Assembly: GCF_014635545.1 (NCBI RefSeq) | Contig: NZ_BMDA01000001.1 | Location: forward strand, 124,001-188,000 | Source of the DNA: Acinetobacter courvalinii | GTDB taxonomy: Bacteria; Pseudomonadota; Gammaproteobacteria; Pseudomonadales; Moraxellaceae | Direction: 5' to 3' | DNA length: 64,000 bases | Shown: positions 17,147 through 26,354 of the stretch, piece after piece | How positions within the stretch are numbered: position 1 is the first letter of the stretch | How the letters are laid out: each line of letters opens with the position of its first letter | Translations under genes and position numbers: made by a program | Notes under the pieces: generated by a model | What the model was told of the DNA's origin: nothing | Seen by the model: only the letters and a program-made list of their open reading frames with translations | Database searches by the model: none

Positions 17147-19915
17147 ATGTTAATGCGCTTTAAGCAGCTTACTCTCTCTCTATGTTTGATCGGGTTGAGT
17201 GCGACGTCTTGGTCTCAGACAGTGCTCGTAAAAAGTGAAAAAAATATCGAAGAATATAAATTAGATAATGGTTTCAGGGTTATTCTGGCGCCAAACGATA
17301 AAGAAAATAAAGTCTATGTCAATACGGTTTACCTGACGGGTTCACTGAATGATCCAAAAGGTAAGGGTGGCCTGGCACATCTATTAGAACATCTGGCTTT
17401 TAAAGGCACCCAAAATGTGAAAGGTGAAGAGTTCCAGCGCCGTCTTGATCAATATACCTTGATGACCAATGCCAGTACCGATTATTACGCGACCAAATAC
17501 TTAAATATTGTTCGCCCTGAAAAAAATGCATTGAATGAAATCCTGTATCTCGAATCCGAGCGTATGGATAAATTGGTGTTGCAGGAAAAATTTGTACCCT
17601 CTGAAATTGAAATCGTAAAACGTGAACGCGAAATCCGTATGGATCAGCCCTTTGCAGTTTTAATGGATCAGGTCTGGAAAGCTGCCTATGGCAATCAATA
17701 TTTAGGTCGTTTGCCGATTGGTGACTTACCTGAGCTCAAGTCGATTCAGCTCAATGAATTGAATCAGTTCTATAAGACATGGTATGCACCGAATAATGCG
17801 GTCATGGTCATTTCGGGTAAGTTTGATAAAACCGAAGTACTGAATAAGATTGATCAGTATTTCAGTCCAATCCCTGCACGCGCGGTACCTGCTCAGGTGA
17901 AAGTGCCTGTGCTTGACGCCAGCAAGATTGAACAACGTCAATTCACCGTGAAAAAGGGCAGTGATCTGGCCAAATTCCATATTTATATGAATGGAAAAAA
18001 TACCGAATTACAACCGATTCTGGCACTGGCACCTTCTCTCTATACTATGCAGCCGAGCGGGCCTTTATATAAAAATATGGTTGAGACCGGGATCAGTACT
18101 GCAGTGCAATCTGCAACCTGGTTAGATCAGGACTTTAACGTGGTGTTTATGGGCGCAGTTTATGCACCAAGCCATGATGCGAAAAAAGTCGATGATGCCT
18201 TGAAAACTGGCGTGGAAAACAGTCAGCCATTCACCGAAGCCGAGTTACAGCGCATCAAGAATATTACCCAGAATACCGCGGATACTATTGCCAATGATGC
18301 AGTAGCTTTAGGTTCACGCCTCAGTGATTATGCAGTGTCTTCTCAGGGACAATGGGACCAGTACTTCAAAGACTTAAAGACCGTTCAGGCCTTAAAGTTA
18401 AAAGATACCAATGCAACGCTGAAAGCGTTTTTAACCGCTTCACATCGTATCTCTGGGGATATTTTGCCAACCCCTGAGGACCAGAAGAAAGCGATGACGT
18501 TGAAGGCGGAAGAGAAACCAAAAACCTTGGATCAAAGTGATGAGCAGCCTGAGCCATTAAAAGATCCGAATGTTTACAAGCAGGAAGTGACCCAGTTTAT
18601 GTCACAGTCTGCCCAGCAATTACAGAAAAACGAACAGAAAATCCAGCGTGGTGAGTTGAAGAATGGTATTCGTTATGCCTTGTTCCCGACCGCAACCCGC
18701 GATGATAAAACCTATGCCACCATTAGCCTGGATTTTGGTGATGAAAAAGCATTATTTGGTAAAGGTGTCACACTGGATCTAACCAGTTATCTGATGTTGC
18801 GTGGTTCTGATAAGCATAGCCTGCAAGAAATTACCGATAAAGCGATTGCTGCCAGTGGTGGTGCATCTGTAAGCTCGAATGGCAATGGTTTTACCATTGT
18901 GGTGCAGGCGAAAAAAGACAAATTTGAAGACTTCTTCAACTTTATTGTTGATGTGCTGAAGCAGCCAAAATTCTCACAAACAGAATTTGATCTTGCCAAA
19001 AATCAAAGTTTATCGGTACTGGATCGTCCTTATACCGAGCCTGCGGTTGTGGCTTCGATGACCTTGTCTAAAATTCTGGAAATCTATCAACCTGGCGATT
19101 TGCGTTATCATTTTGAGCCTGATTTTGCGAAAAAACAGATCAGTGAGGTGACTCAACCGCAAGTGAAACAATTCTATGATCAATTCTTTGTGACCGATCA
19201 TGCACAGATTGCGGTGACGGGAGATTTTGATGCCAAGAAAATGCAAAAGACCTTACAAAAGGCATTTGGTTCTTGGAAAGCAAAACAGCCATATACCAAA
19301 GTAACAGGGCAATATACGGTGTATAAAGCGCAGAAAGTGCATGCTTTATCGGAACAGCGTGAATTCGGTAGCTACCAGAGCGTGCTGGCATTGCCTGTTG
19401 GCTCATATCATCCAGATGCACCCGCATTAATTATCCTGAGCCATATTTTGGGTAACTCGCAGCTTTCATCGCGTCTGGCGCAAGAGTTACGTGAAAAAAA
19501 TGCCTTGGTCTATGGTTTTGGCAGTGGTTTGGACCTGGACCCAGATATCAATGATGGTACTTTAAGTATTACTGCGAACTATACCTCTGGACGCTCTGCG
19601 CAAGTATCACAATCGGTGCATAAAGTTTTGAATGAGCTGTTAAGCAAAGGCGTGACCGAGCAGGAAGTTGAAGCAGCCAAAGCAGACATCATGAAAAAAC
19701 GTGTCACGGCTTTGGAAGATGAGCGTAACATTCATGGCATGTTGACAGGTCAGTTAGAGCGCAACAAAACTTTGCTGGATCGTGCTGAACGTGATCAGGA
19801 ACTTGCTAAATTAAGCAAAGATGATGTGAATGCGGCCATCAAAAAATATATCAAGCTGGATCAGTTCGTCGAAGTAATGGCGGATCAGTATGGTCAGCCT
19901 CAAAACTTGAAATAA
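17147..19915 (+). CDS. M16 family zinc metallopeptidase, two-domain, exported
   Basis: Insulinase-type protease of 922 residues with a Sec signal peptide (about 1-23, ending SATSWS), so it is periplasmic. The first M16 unit has the inverted zinc motif HLLEH (His78, Glu81, His82) and the downstream glutamate region (EIEIVKREREIRMD). The second unit (about 490-915) lacks an HxxEH motif, as expected of the non-catalytic half, and ends with the RxxxY-type segment LREKNALVYGFGSG. Between them is a Lys/Glu/Pro-rich linker (about 440-490). Single gene with a strong terminator. Substrate unknown. Confidence 0.92.
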   Translation: MLMRFKQLTLSLCLIGLSATSWSQTVLVKSEKNIEEYKLDNGFRVILAPNDKENKVYVNTVYLTGSLNDPKGKGGLAHLLEHLAFKGTQNVKGEEFQRRLDQYTLMTNASTDYYATKYLNIVRPEKNALNEILYLESERMDKLVLQEKFVPSEIEIVKREREIRMDQPFAVLMDQVWKAAYGNQYLGRLPIGDLPELKSIQLNELNQFYKTWYAPNNAVMVISGKFDKTEVLNKIDQYFSPIPARAVPAQVKVPVLDASKIEQRQFTVKKGSDLAKFHIYMNGKNTELQPILALAPSLYTMQPSGPLYKNMVETGISTAVQSATWLDQDFNVVFMGAVYAPSHDAKKVDDALKTGVENSQPFTEAELQRIKNITQNTADTIANDAVALGSRLSDYAVSSQGQWDQYFKDLKTVQALKLKDTNATLKAFLTASHRISGDILPTPEDQKKAMTLKAEEKPKTLDQSDEQPEPLKDPNVYKQEVTQFMSQSAQQLQKNEQKIQRGELKNGIRYALFPTATRDDKTYATISLDFGDEKALFGKGVTLDLTSYLMLRGSDKHSLQEITDKAIAASGGASVSSNGNGFTIVVQAKKDKFEDFFNFIVDVLKQPKFSQTEFDLAKNQSLSVLDRPYTEPAVVASMTLSKILEIYQPGDLRYHFEPDFAKKQISEVTQPQVKQFYDQFFVTDHAQIAVTGDFDAKKMQKTLQKAFGSWKAKQPYTKVTGQYTVYKAQKVHALSEQREFGSYQSVLALPVGSYHPDAPALIILSHILGNSQLSSRLAQELREKNALVYGFGSGLDLDPDINDGTLSITANYTSGRSAQVSQSVHKVLNELLSKGVTEQEVEAAKADIMKKRVTALEDERNIHGMLTGQLERNKTLLDRAERDQELAKLSKDDVNAAIKKYIKLDQFVEVMADQYGQPQNLK

Positions 19916-19921
19916 GCAATC

Positions 19922-19957
19922 AAAAAGAAAGCCACCGGTCAGGTGGCTTTCTTTTTT
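19922..19957. terminator. Bidirectional terminator
   Basis: Perfect 15-bp stem (AAAAAGAAAGCCACC with its complement) and a GGTCA loop, between the convergent M16 peptidase and DUF3144 genes. Confidence 0.93.
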
Positions 19958-19967
19958 GCATCAAAGC

Positions 19968-20351
19968 TTAATGATCATGTTTGTGGGCATGAAAATCTTC
20001 ATTTTTGCGGAAACGTAAGTAGTTTTCGAACTGTTCACAATATTCGTCAAAATTATCTTCCAGCATCATCTGGAACTGTTGCAGCAGATAAGACATCACT
20101 TGTTCTTTCGCTTCACGCATTTCTTCGCCATCTTTAAAGTTATTGGCTGCCACCCAGGTGTTGAAACGGGCAGTAGCGAATAACATGGCTGCGCTGACCT
20201 GACTACGTAGTTCTTCGGGTTTGGCTTGCTGGCCCTTTGGCGGACGGCAAAAATCATTGGCGAGTTTGATAAATTCATCGGCACGCTCAAAAAATACGGC
20301 ATTTAAAGCTTCTTCTTCCGTCACATCGGTAGCGTTAATTTTTTGAGACAT
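19968..20351 (-). CDS. DUF3144 family protein
   Basis: 127-residue acidic cytoplasmic protein of unknown function, started at MSQKINATDV with GGAAAA 8 bp upstream; a longer reading to 20393 is less likely. It resembles DUF3144 (FFERADEFIKLANDF, then VSAAMLFATARFNTWVAANN). The helical C-terminus (MLEDNFDEYCEQFENYLRFRKNEDFHAHKHDH) ends with four His in the last eight residues. No signal peptide or membrane segment. Divergent from the next gene across about 100 bp. Confidence 0.78.
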   Translation of the reverse strand: MSQKINATDVTEEEALNAVFFERADEFIKLANDFCRPPKGQQAKPEELRSQVSAAMLFATARFNTWVAANNFKDGEEMREAKEQVMSYLLQQFQMMLEDNFDEYCEQFENYLRFRKNEDFHAHKHDH

Positions 20352-20457
20352 GAGATTTTCCAGCGACAAGTTAAGACTCATTATTATAGACAAAGCCTTG
20401 TCGAAACTAAACCTTTGCCTTAACCTAAAAATAGCCTAAGCAATTCGAAGAATGACT

Positions 20458-21090
20458 ATGCAAGATGCAATCGCGATTCAAAGTTTAAAAACGGATATTG
20501 CCTTACTGCGCCAGCATATCTATCCGCCTCAATTTTTAGAACATGTTGAAGGCCTGCCGATTTATTATGGTTTAAAGGATGAAGTCAATGAATATTACCG
20601 ACAATGGCAGCCTTTGATTGAGAGGGCGCAGCAGTTATGCCAGCCTTTTATGGAAGATGAGGTGCTGGATGCCATTCATTTACCCAGCCACTTAAACCTG
20701 CCGTTGTTTTTCTTTCATGTTGATCGGATCAGGATTAATAAAACCCGTGCCAAAGAGTCGAAAACTTTTCGCGGTGTTGCGGCCTTATTGGAAAAATGTG
20801 GACAGTTTGAGACCGATCAGATTTTTGCCATGCAAGAATGGTTAGGGAGTGACGATACCGCTGCTTTGGTGGCGCATCGTGAGTTTATTGATTTACGTAC
20901 TTATGTGTTTCAGCATGGGCTGAGCGACTATACCCGTACCCGTTTTTATATGAATGGCGTGATTTTGAGTGTTGAGCCGCATTTTAAATTGGTCGATGCG
21001 CGGGATAAACCACGTAAGCAGCGTAATGATAGCTATAGTGACCCGATTGCGGATAATGGCACGTGGAAGATTTTTGGAAAATATCGGTAA
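20458..21090 (+). CDS. Conserved hypothetical protein
   Basis: 210-residue soluble protein that I do not recognise. I chose ATG 20458 because GAAG lies 7 bp upstream; ATG 20452 is also possible. Visible features: a basic patch (IRINKTRAKESKTFRG, about 99-114), an acidic-aromatic middle, and a basic C-terminus (DARDKPRKQRNDSYSDP then GTWKIFGKYR). No membrane segment, signal peptide or obvious catalytic motif. Codon use looks like its neighbours, so it is likely a genuine, long-resident gene. Confidence 0.65.
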   Translation: MQDAIAIQSLKTDIALLRQHIYPPQFLEHVEGLPIYYGLKDEVNEYYRQWQPLIERAQQLCQPFMEDEVLDAIHLPSHLNLPLFFFHVDRIRINKTRAKESKTFRGVAALLEKCGQFETDQIFAMQEWLGSDDTAALVAHREFIDLRTYVFQHGLSDYTRTRFYMNGVILSVEPHFKLVDARDKPRKQRNDSYSDPIADNGTWKIFGKYR

Positions 21091-21242
21091 ATGATTTAAG
21101 TGAGTATCTTACTCAGGAATATGAGCGTCGGGAGCGTCATCTACAACCTGCGTGGTATTAAAAAAGTGAATGATTTTGGTGAGTTGATAAAATGAGATGT
21201 GTGAAAGCAGAGAACAGGTTTTGTAGATGACATATGGTTTTG

Positions 21243-21268
21243 CCTACTTTTCCCGAAAGAAAAGTAGG
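21243..21268. repeat. Hairpin repeat, likely dispersed element
   Basis: CCTACTTTTC and GAAAAGTAGG form a 10-bp inverted repeat around CCGAAA within 21243-21268, followed by TCACCGAAGG. This CTACTTTTC...GAAAAGTAG type is reminiscent of short hairpin repeats dispersed in many proteobacterial genomes. There is no T-run, so it is not a normal terminator. Only one copy lies in this window. Confidence 0.55.
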
Positions 21269-21344
21269 TCACCGAAGGTATATCCTGAAATTGAATGAGA
21301 ACTCGGCATGACTCCGCTATGAAGTTAACTTGGGAAATAAAACT

Positions 21345-22793
21345 TTATTTCCAAAAAATATCTTTAGTCGATAAAGCCTGTAGTTTCTTTGCCGCTTTCT
21401 TTGCAACATGCGGTTGTTGAGCCTTAACCCAGCCTAAAGCAAATAAAAATTGTGAATGCTTCGCAGCCTGTTGTTCAAAGATTTGCTCCGCAACAAACAG
21501 GTCATTATAGAAGCCTAAATATTCCTGAATCGGCTGTAACTTACTCAAAAATTGCTGAACCTGTTTTTCCGGGTAAATCCCTGCAATAAAGTCGATGCAA
21601 TAACGCAATTGTTTAACGCGCTTACGGGTACGATGTTGTTGCTCAATGTCTAAAGTTGAAAACTGAGTTGCATCTTTCAGTATCTTTTGATACAGCTTGG
21701 TTAAGCTTTTGGCAGCTTGTTTAGAGAGTTTAGATTTTGATTGTTGATCGCTATAGCTAAAGCTGAATAAAGATAAAAATAGTTGGGTTGTTTTGCTGTC
21801 ACTTAATAATTCAGCAATATTGGTGTCGACATTTTCTGGGAAAGGAAATTCAAAATCACAGACTTGTTTGACTAAGGGAATGACGGAGTCCTGAATGGCA
21901 TCGTTATCACGTGATTGTCCCAAGGCTCTAAAAATATCTGCCAATTGGCTTTCCCACTTCGGGTCAATCTGTGCCGACCAGTTGGAAAAATGTTTTAAAG
22001 CCGAGCGCAGGCGACGTAAGCCGACACGAGCTTGGTGAATATGATCCGCTTCCGCGACGCCATCCGCAATCGCTGCTGCATTGGGCAGGATATGATTAAG
22101 GGTATTTTCAATAATCTGTTTAATAGCCTGTTCAGCGCTAACATCTTTATCTAGGTTCAGTGATTTCGCTTTGGTGGCAGCAGAGACGACTTTGCCTTGG
22201 GCCAGTAAATTTCCACGTTCCGCTTTACTACGCACATCCAGCCAGAGCTGGTATTGATCGACCCAGGTTTTGGCAAATTGAATCAGGTCTGCTGCTGAAC
22301 CTTGTTTTAGCTCAAACTCCACTTCGCAGATTCTGGCGCGGTCAGTTGGGGTACGGATTTCCCCATCATCCAGACAGACTTCAATGTGTGAACCTTCAAA
22401 CTCGAATACATGAAAAGTACGTTGTACATTGGTCTGGAACTGTAACTGTAGCTCGGCTGGCGCTTCGCCTAAAACCTCACGAAGTACAGTTTGGACTGTT
22501 TGATTATGTTTATATAAAGATAAATCCAGTTCAGGTTCTTCAGCGCATTTACCTAAATAAATATCTTCTTCGATACGTTGTAAATGGTTTTTACTGGCAG
22601 CTTTAAAGGTTTGTACCCAATGTTCGCCTTCTTGACGTAGACGGATTGCCACATAATTTTTAGCAAGCAAACGCTCAGCGGTATCATAGTATTTTGCCTG
22701 TAACTGAATTTTTTGTGCTTTTTGTTTGCTTAAGGCTTGTAAAACACTTTTTTTCTTAGATTCAGGAAGTTGAAATTTTAGCTCTATTTCCAT
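21345..22793 (-). CDS. CYTH and CHAD domain protein (inorganic triphosphatase-like)
   Basis: 482-residue cytoplasmic protein. The N-terminal CYTH domain (about 1-205) opens with the ExExK signature as MEIELKFQL (Glu2, Glu4, Lys6) and continues with the metal/triphosphate-binding RLRQEGEHWVQTFK and EVEFELKQG. These match YgiF-type triphosphatases. The C-terminal CHAD helical domain (about 225-480) contains conserved histidines and basic residues (HQARVGLRRLRSALKHF; RKRVKQLRYCIDFI) and is predicted to bind polyphosphate. It stands alone. Tripolyphosphate hydrolysis is inferred from family. Confidence 0.88.
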   Translation of the reverse strand: MEIELKFQLPESKKKSVLQALSKQKAQKIQLQAKYYDTAERLLAKNYVAIRLRQEGEHWVQTFKAASKNHLQRIEEDIYLGKCAEEPELDLSLYKHNQTVQTVLREVLGEAPAELQLQFQTNVQRTFHVFEFEGSHIEVCLDDGEIRTPTDRARICEVEFELKQGSAADLIQFAKTWVDQYQLWLDVRSKAERGNLLAQGKVVSAATKAKSLNLDKDVSAEQAIKQIIENTLNHILPNAAAIADGVAEADHIHQARVGLRRLRSALKHFSNWSAQIDPKWESQLADIFRALGQSRDNDAIQDSVIPLVKQVCDFEFPFPENVDTNIAELLSDSKTTQLFLSLFSFSYSDQQSKSKLSKQAAKSLTKLYQKILKDATQFSTLDIEQQHRTRKRVKQLRYCIDFIAGIYPEKQVQQFLSKLQPIQEYLGFYNDLFVAEQIFEQQAAKHSQFLFALGWVKAQQPHVAKKAAKKLQALSTKDIFWK

Positions 22794-22970
22794 GATGTTA
22801 TGACTCCTGACCAGCGAGAATGATAAATATATAAATGAGTATAAACTGTTGATCTGAAAAATTATTGTAAAGTTGTTTTAAGGATTGAAAGCAGGGCACA
22901 CAATGACTTTATTTTGTACAAAAAATGCTTTAACGTGTGTAAAGTCTTGCAGGATTAGGATGATCTAGAA

Positions 22971-23342
22971 ATGAATGCACCAGCCAATATCGCCCAGCCA
23001 GTGGAATTTTCATTACCGATTAAAAACTATGATGAATTTTATCGTTTTTATTTAACTGAACATCGCAATATTGCTAGCCGCCGTTTGCATGCGGCAGGTA
23101 GCTCGATTGGTTTGTATTTCTTTAGCAAAGCCATTCGTAAGCGTCAGGCCAAATATGCCTTATATGGTTTGGTTTCGGGTTATGCCTGTGCCTGGGTCGG
23201 GCATTTCTTTTTTGAACATAATAAGCCTGCCAGCTTTAAGCAGCCACTGTATAGCTTTATTTCGGATTGGCGGATGCTGTCGGATATTGCACGTGGCCGT
23301 TTGAGTCTGATTGATCGTCAGTTTGATAAAATTGAGTCTTGA
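22971..23342 (+). CDS. Mpo1-like / DUF962 membrane protein
   Basis: 123-residue protein of the DUF962/YGL010w (Mpo1-like) family. The yeast member is an Fe-dependent dioxygenase in fatty-acid alpha-oxidation. The conserved FYRFYLTEHRNIASRRLHAAGS opening carries the histidines of the family, and WVGHFFFEHNKPASF carries the second His/Glu set. Hydrophobic stretches are about 45-60 and 66-85. It is shorter than the yeast protein and may be a reduced version. Activity in bacteria is inferred only. Confidence 0.8.
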   Translation: MNAPANIAQPVEFSLPIKNYDEFYRFYLTEHRNIASRRLHAAGSSIGLYFFSKAIRKRQAKYALYGLVSGYACAWVGHFFFEHNKPASFKQPLYSFISDWRMLSDIARGRLSLIDRQFDKIES

Positions 23343-23359
23343 AATTGGTTGGGTATTTG

Positions 23360-23386
23360 AAAAGCTGCTTTGGCGGCTTTTTTTAT
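23360..23386 (+). terminator. Terminator after the DUF962 gene
   Basis: Stem AAAAGCTGC / GCGGCTTTT with one G-U pair, then seven T. Confidence 0.72.
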
Positions 23387-23496
23387 TTATTCTGTTTTAT
23401 AACGATTAATGATGTAAATACACTCCCTCTCTTTAAATTTTAGATAAGAAAATATACCCTGAAGCTAATGTAATTATAGTGAATAGTGAAACGTTC

Positions 23497-24108
23497 ATGC
23501 GCGGTCTTTACCTCATTACCAACGATGATCCAATCCAGCTCTTACTTGAAAAACTAGATGTCGCATTAGCCACCGGGAAGGTTGCGATTCTGCAATATCG
23601 CCGTAAGAAGGTAGCAAAGGCAGAGCAGTCAAGCGAAGTCGAGCAGATCAAAGCACTCTGTGAACAACATCAGGTGCCATTCGTCATTAATGATGATCTG
23701 GCTCTGGCTGAACAATTTGGTTTAGGTGTCCATCTTGGACAGTCCGATGGGGAAATAAGCGATGCTGCTGCACGTTTGCCAAAAGGTGTGATTATTGGTC
23801 GTACCTGCCTAAACTCACTGGAATTGGCTGAAAAAGCGATTGTCGATGGAGCGACTTATGTGGCGTTTGGTGCAGTCTATGCAACCTCAACCAAACCGGA
23901 AGCAGGTAATGTCGGTATCGAAGTGATCAAACAGGCGAAACAAAAGTTTGCTGTACCGATTTGTGCAATTGGTGGCCTGACTGTGGAAAATTCTCAAGTG
24001 GTGATTGAGGCTGGGGCGAGCCTTTGTGCGGTAATTAGTGATATATTAGGACGATCAACAGCCGAAATTCCTGCTCGTGTCACTGCATGGGCAACGTTAT
24101 TTGACTAA
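23497..24108 (+). CDS. thiE: Thiamine phosphate synthase
   Basis: Cytoplasmic TIM-barrel enzyme joining HMP-PP and HET-P to thiamine phosphate. 203 residues from ATG 23497 (MRGLYLITNDD), the family's usual beginning; an in-frame GTG lies 18 bp upstream. Seen: LQYRRKK (pyrophosphate-binding strand), VPFVINDDLALA (Mg-binding aspartates), GVHLGQSDG, and FGAVYATSTKPEAGNVGIE with the IGGLT phosphate loop. No TPP riboswitch is recognisable upstream. HemL follows after 82 bp with two small hairpins between, so co-transcription is possible. Confidence 0.93.
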   Translation: MRGLYLITNDDPIQLLLEKLDVALATGKVAILQYRRKKVAKAEQSSEVEQIKALCEQHQVPFVINDDLALAEQFGLGVHLGQSDGEISDAAARLPKGVIIGRTCLNSLELAEKAIVDGATYVAFGAVYATSTKPEAGNVGIEVIKQAKQKFAVPICAIGGLTVENSQVVIEAGASLCAVISDILGRSTAEIPARVTAWATLFD

Positions 24109-24117
24109 TTATAGGCA

Positions 24118-24162
24118 TCCGCTGTGCGGAGCTTTCATTGTTTCTCGGAACGACAGCGTTCC
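24118..24162. repeat. Two compact hairpins between thiE and hemL
   Basis: TCCGC-TGT-GCGGA (24118-24130) and GGAACG-ACAG-CGTTCC (24147-24162) occur in the short thiE-hemL gap. Neither has a T-run. They could be mRNA-stabilising or processing structures, or part of a small extragenic repeat. Confidence 0.45.
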
Positions 24163-24190
24163 TCGTCCTTGATTCCAGGTTGAGCCTTTT

Positions 24191-25489
24191 ATGAGTTTAT
24201 CTCCAAAGCAAGAACAGCTATTTAAACAAGCAAATAAACATATTCCAGGTGGGGTTAACTCACCTGTACGTGCATTTAACGGTGTGGGCGGTACCCCAGT
24301 CTTTATCGAAAAGGCAAAAGGGGCGTATTTGTGGGATGTTGATGGCAAACGCTACGTAGACTATGTCGGTTCATGGGGCCCAATGATCCTAGGCCATGCA
24401 CATCCGGATATTATTCAGGCGGTACAAACTGCGGCAGAAGATGGTTTAAGTTTTGGTGCGCCAACTGTGCACGAAACGACGCTGGCAGACACGATCTGTG
24501 ACATTATGCCTTCAATCGAGTTGGTGCGTATGACCAGTTCAGGTACAGAAGCGACCATGACCGCGATTCGTCTGGCACGTGGTTATACGGGGCGTGACAA
24601 GATTGTAAAATTTGAAGGCTGCTACCACGGGCATTCAGACTCATTATTGGTGAAAGCAGGTTCAGGCTTATTGACACTTGGTGAAGGTGAGCCAACTTCA
24701 AAGGGTGTACCTGCTGATTTTGCCAAACATACCTTAACCTTACCGTATAACAATATCGAAGCCTTAAAAGAATGCTTTAGCAAATTTGGTCATGAGATTG
24801 CAGGTGTAATCATTGAGCCAGTTGCAGGTAATATGAATCTGGTAACGCCAATTGATGGTTTCTTGCAAGCAATTCGTGATGTTTGTGATGAATACAAATC
24901 AGTGTTTATTATTGATGAAGTGATGACCGGTTTCCGGGTCGCTTTAGGTGGCGCACAATCGGTGTATAAGGTTAAGCCTGACTTGACCACGTTGGGTAAA
25001 ATCATTGGTGCTGGTTTACCGGTTGGTGCTTTTGGCGGTAAACGTGAAATCATGGAATGCATCGCACCTTTAGGTGGTGTTTATCAGGCCGGTACATTGT
25101 CAGGCAATCCATTGGCCATGCGTGCCGGTATCGCGATGTTCAAGCATTTACGTGAACCTGGTTTCTATGACAAGCTTGCTGCGCAGCTCGCCAAATTACT
25201 AGCTGGTTTACAGGCCGCTGCAGATGAAGCAGGCATTCCATTTAAGACCCAGCAAGTGGGTGGCATGTTTGGTTTGTATTTTACCGATAAGGATGACATT
25301 ACCAGCTTTGATTCAATGTTGGCCTGTGATGTGGAAGCATTCAAGAAATTCTTCCATGGCATGTTAAAGCGTGGCGTCTATCTTGCACCATCCGCATTTG
25401 AAGCAGGCTTTATTTCGTCGATGCATTCAGATCAGGATATTGCCGATACCATTCAGGCCGCAAAAGAAACTTTTGCTGAAATGAAGTAA
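24191..25489 (+). CDS. hemL: Glutamate-1-semialdehyde 2,1-aminomutase
   Basis: PLP enzyme converting glutamate-1-semialdehyde to 5-aminolevulinate, the C5 route of heme synthesis. 432 residues, normal length. [12 protein letters not shown] at the N-terminus is diagnostic. [15 protein letters not shown] binds the PLP phosphate, [12 protein letters not shown] holds the cofactor aspartate, and Lys270 in [18 protein letters not shown] forms the Schiff base. Downstream of thiE, with a strong terminator after it. Confidence 0.96.
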   Translation: MSLSPKQEQLFKQANKHIPGGVNSPVRAFNGVGGTPVFIEKAKGAYLWDVDGKRYVDYVGSWGPMILGHAHPDIIQAVQTAAEDGLSFGAPTVHETTLADTICDIMPSIELVRMTSSGTEATMTAIRLARGYTGRDKIVKFEGCYHGHSDSLLVKAGSGLLTLGEGEPTSKGVPADFAKHTLTLPYNNIEALKECFSKFGHEIAGVIIEPVAGNMNLVTPIDGFLQAIRDVCDEYKSVFIIDEVMTGFRVALGGAQSVYKVKPDLTTLGKIIGAGLPVGAFGGKREIMECIAPLGGVYQAGTLSGNPLAMRAGIAMFKHLREPGFYDKLAAQLAKLLAGLQAAADEAGIPFKTQQVGGMFGLYFTDKDDITSFDSMLACDVEAFKKFFHGMLKRGVYLAPSAFEAGFISSMHSDQDIADTIQAAKETFAEMK

Positions 25490-25837
25490 TGCTGTGATGT
25501 TTAAAAAAGCCCGATTTTTTCGGGCTTTTTTAATGGATATATCTTTAATCTGAAATGAATAAAAAACTTAATGTATTAAAAAAATAAGAGTGGACCTTAA
25601 CGCAACCGTACTGATTTGCTAGCTGTTTATAGGATAAACCTTTGCGATCAACAAAAAGATAAATAATCTTTATTGTACCGCCAGTCAAAATAATGCTTGA
25701 ATAATAAACTATATTTGCGTTGGTCTGCGCCTGCTGCAAAGCATTTACGTTCTGGTTGGTGCAGGTGATAGAGAGCGCTTCTATATATTTTATTTTGAAT
25801 AAGCTTTTGATAACAAACTCATGGGAATGGAGTAACA
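25490..25837 (-). other. Intergenic region after hemL, possible degraded sequence
   Basis: A 348-bp stretch. The first part is the hemL terminator and the last part carries GGAG before the next start. In between, the minus strand is open for 97 codons (25545-25838), with a segment LSYKQLANQYG that looks like the first helix of transposase-type HTH domains. The rest is low-complexity and has no ribosome site. I regard it as non-coding, or at most a remnant. Confidence 0.3.
25503..25531 (+). terminator. Terminator after hemL
   Basis: Stem AAAAAAGCCCGA / TCGGGCTTTTTT with a short T loop and a T-run. Confidence 0.92.
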
Positions 25838-26254
25838 ATGAAAACTAAACATTATTTAACTGCGGCGGATGTGGAAATTCTGGTTGATGCAGCAGCACAA
25901 TATGCGACAGCACATAATTTTAATGTCAGCATTGCTGTTGTCGATGACGGTGGCACCTTGTTAATGATGAAGCGCATGGATGGCGCATCGGTATTATCGA
26001 CACAGATTTGCCAGGAAAAAGCACATTCTGCCGCGGTCAGCCGCAGAGCAACCAAGGCATCCGAAGATATGATCCGTGATGGCAAAATCGGCTTTTTAAC
26101 CATCAATGCTGCGAAAGGCATGCTGGAAGGCGGTGAGCCAATTGTCTATCAAGGACAGGTTGTCGGAGCTGTGGGGGTTTCGGGGGTACAATCTTTTCAG
26201 GATGCAGAAATTGCCCAGCATGCGATTCAACAATTTCTAGAGCAACACACCTAA
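25838..26254 (+). CDS. HbpS/GlcG family heme-binding-like protein
   Basis: 138-residue protein of the GlcG/HbpS (DUF336) family. The helix LTAADVEILVDAAAQYATAH is followed by the conserved VSIAVVDDGGTLLMMKRMDGA, a lysine/histidine helix (ICQEKAHSAAVSRRATK) and the glycine-rich end GGEPIVYQGQVVGAVGVSG. HbpS binds heme or cobalamin in a few organisms; GlcG sits in glycolate operons, but no glycolate genes are here. No signal peptide, so cytoplasmic. Good ribosome site (GGAGTAACA). Function unassigned. Confidence 0.85.
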   Translation: MKTKHYLTAADVEILVDAAAQYATAHNFNVSIAVVDDGGTLLMMKRMDGASVLSTQICQEKAHSAAVSRRATKASEDMIRDGKIGFLTINAAKGMLEGGEPIVYQGQVVGAVGVSGVQSFQDAEIAQHAIQQFLEQHT

Positions 26255-26354
26255 ATCAGCATTTAAATTCGAATCTGGATGAAAAATCGAGAGAAACACG
26301 AAAAAAATCAGTAAAAATACGTGTCATGCATTGTAATTCAGCGCCAAGCTTTTT

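Noticed and set aside
23401-23496. Possible TPP riboswitch ahead of thiE
   Set aside because: The conserved CUGAGA and related segments of a THI element are not present.
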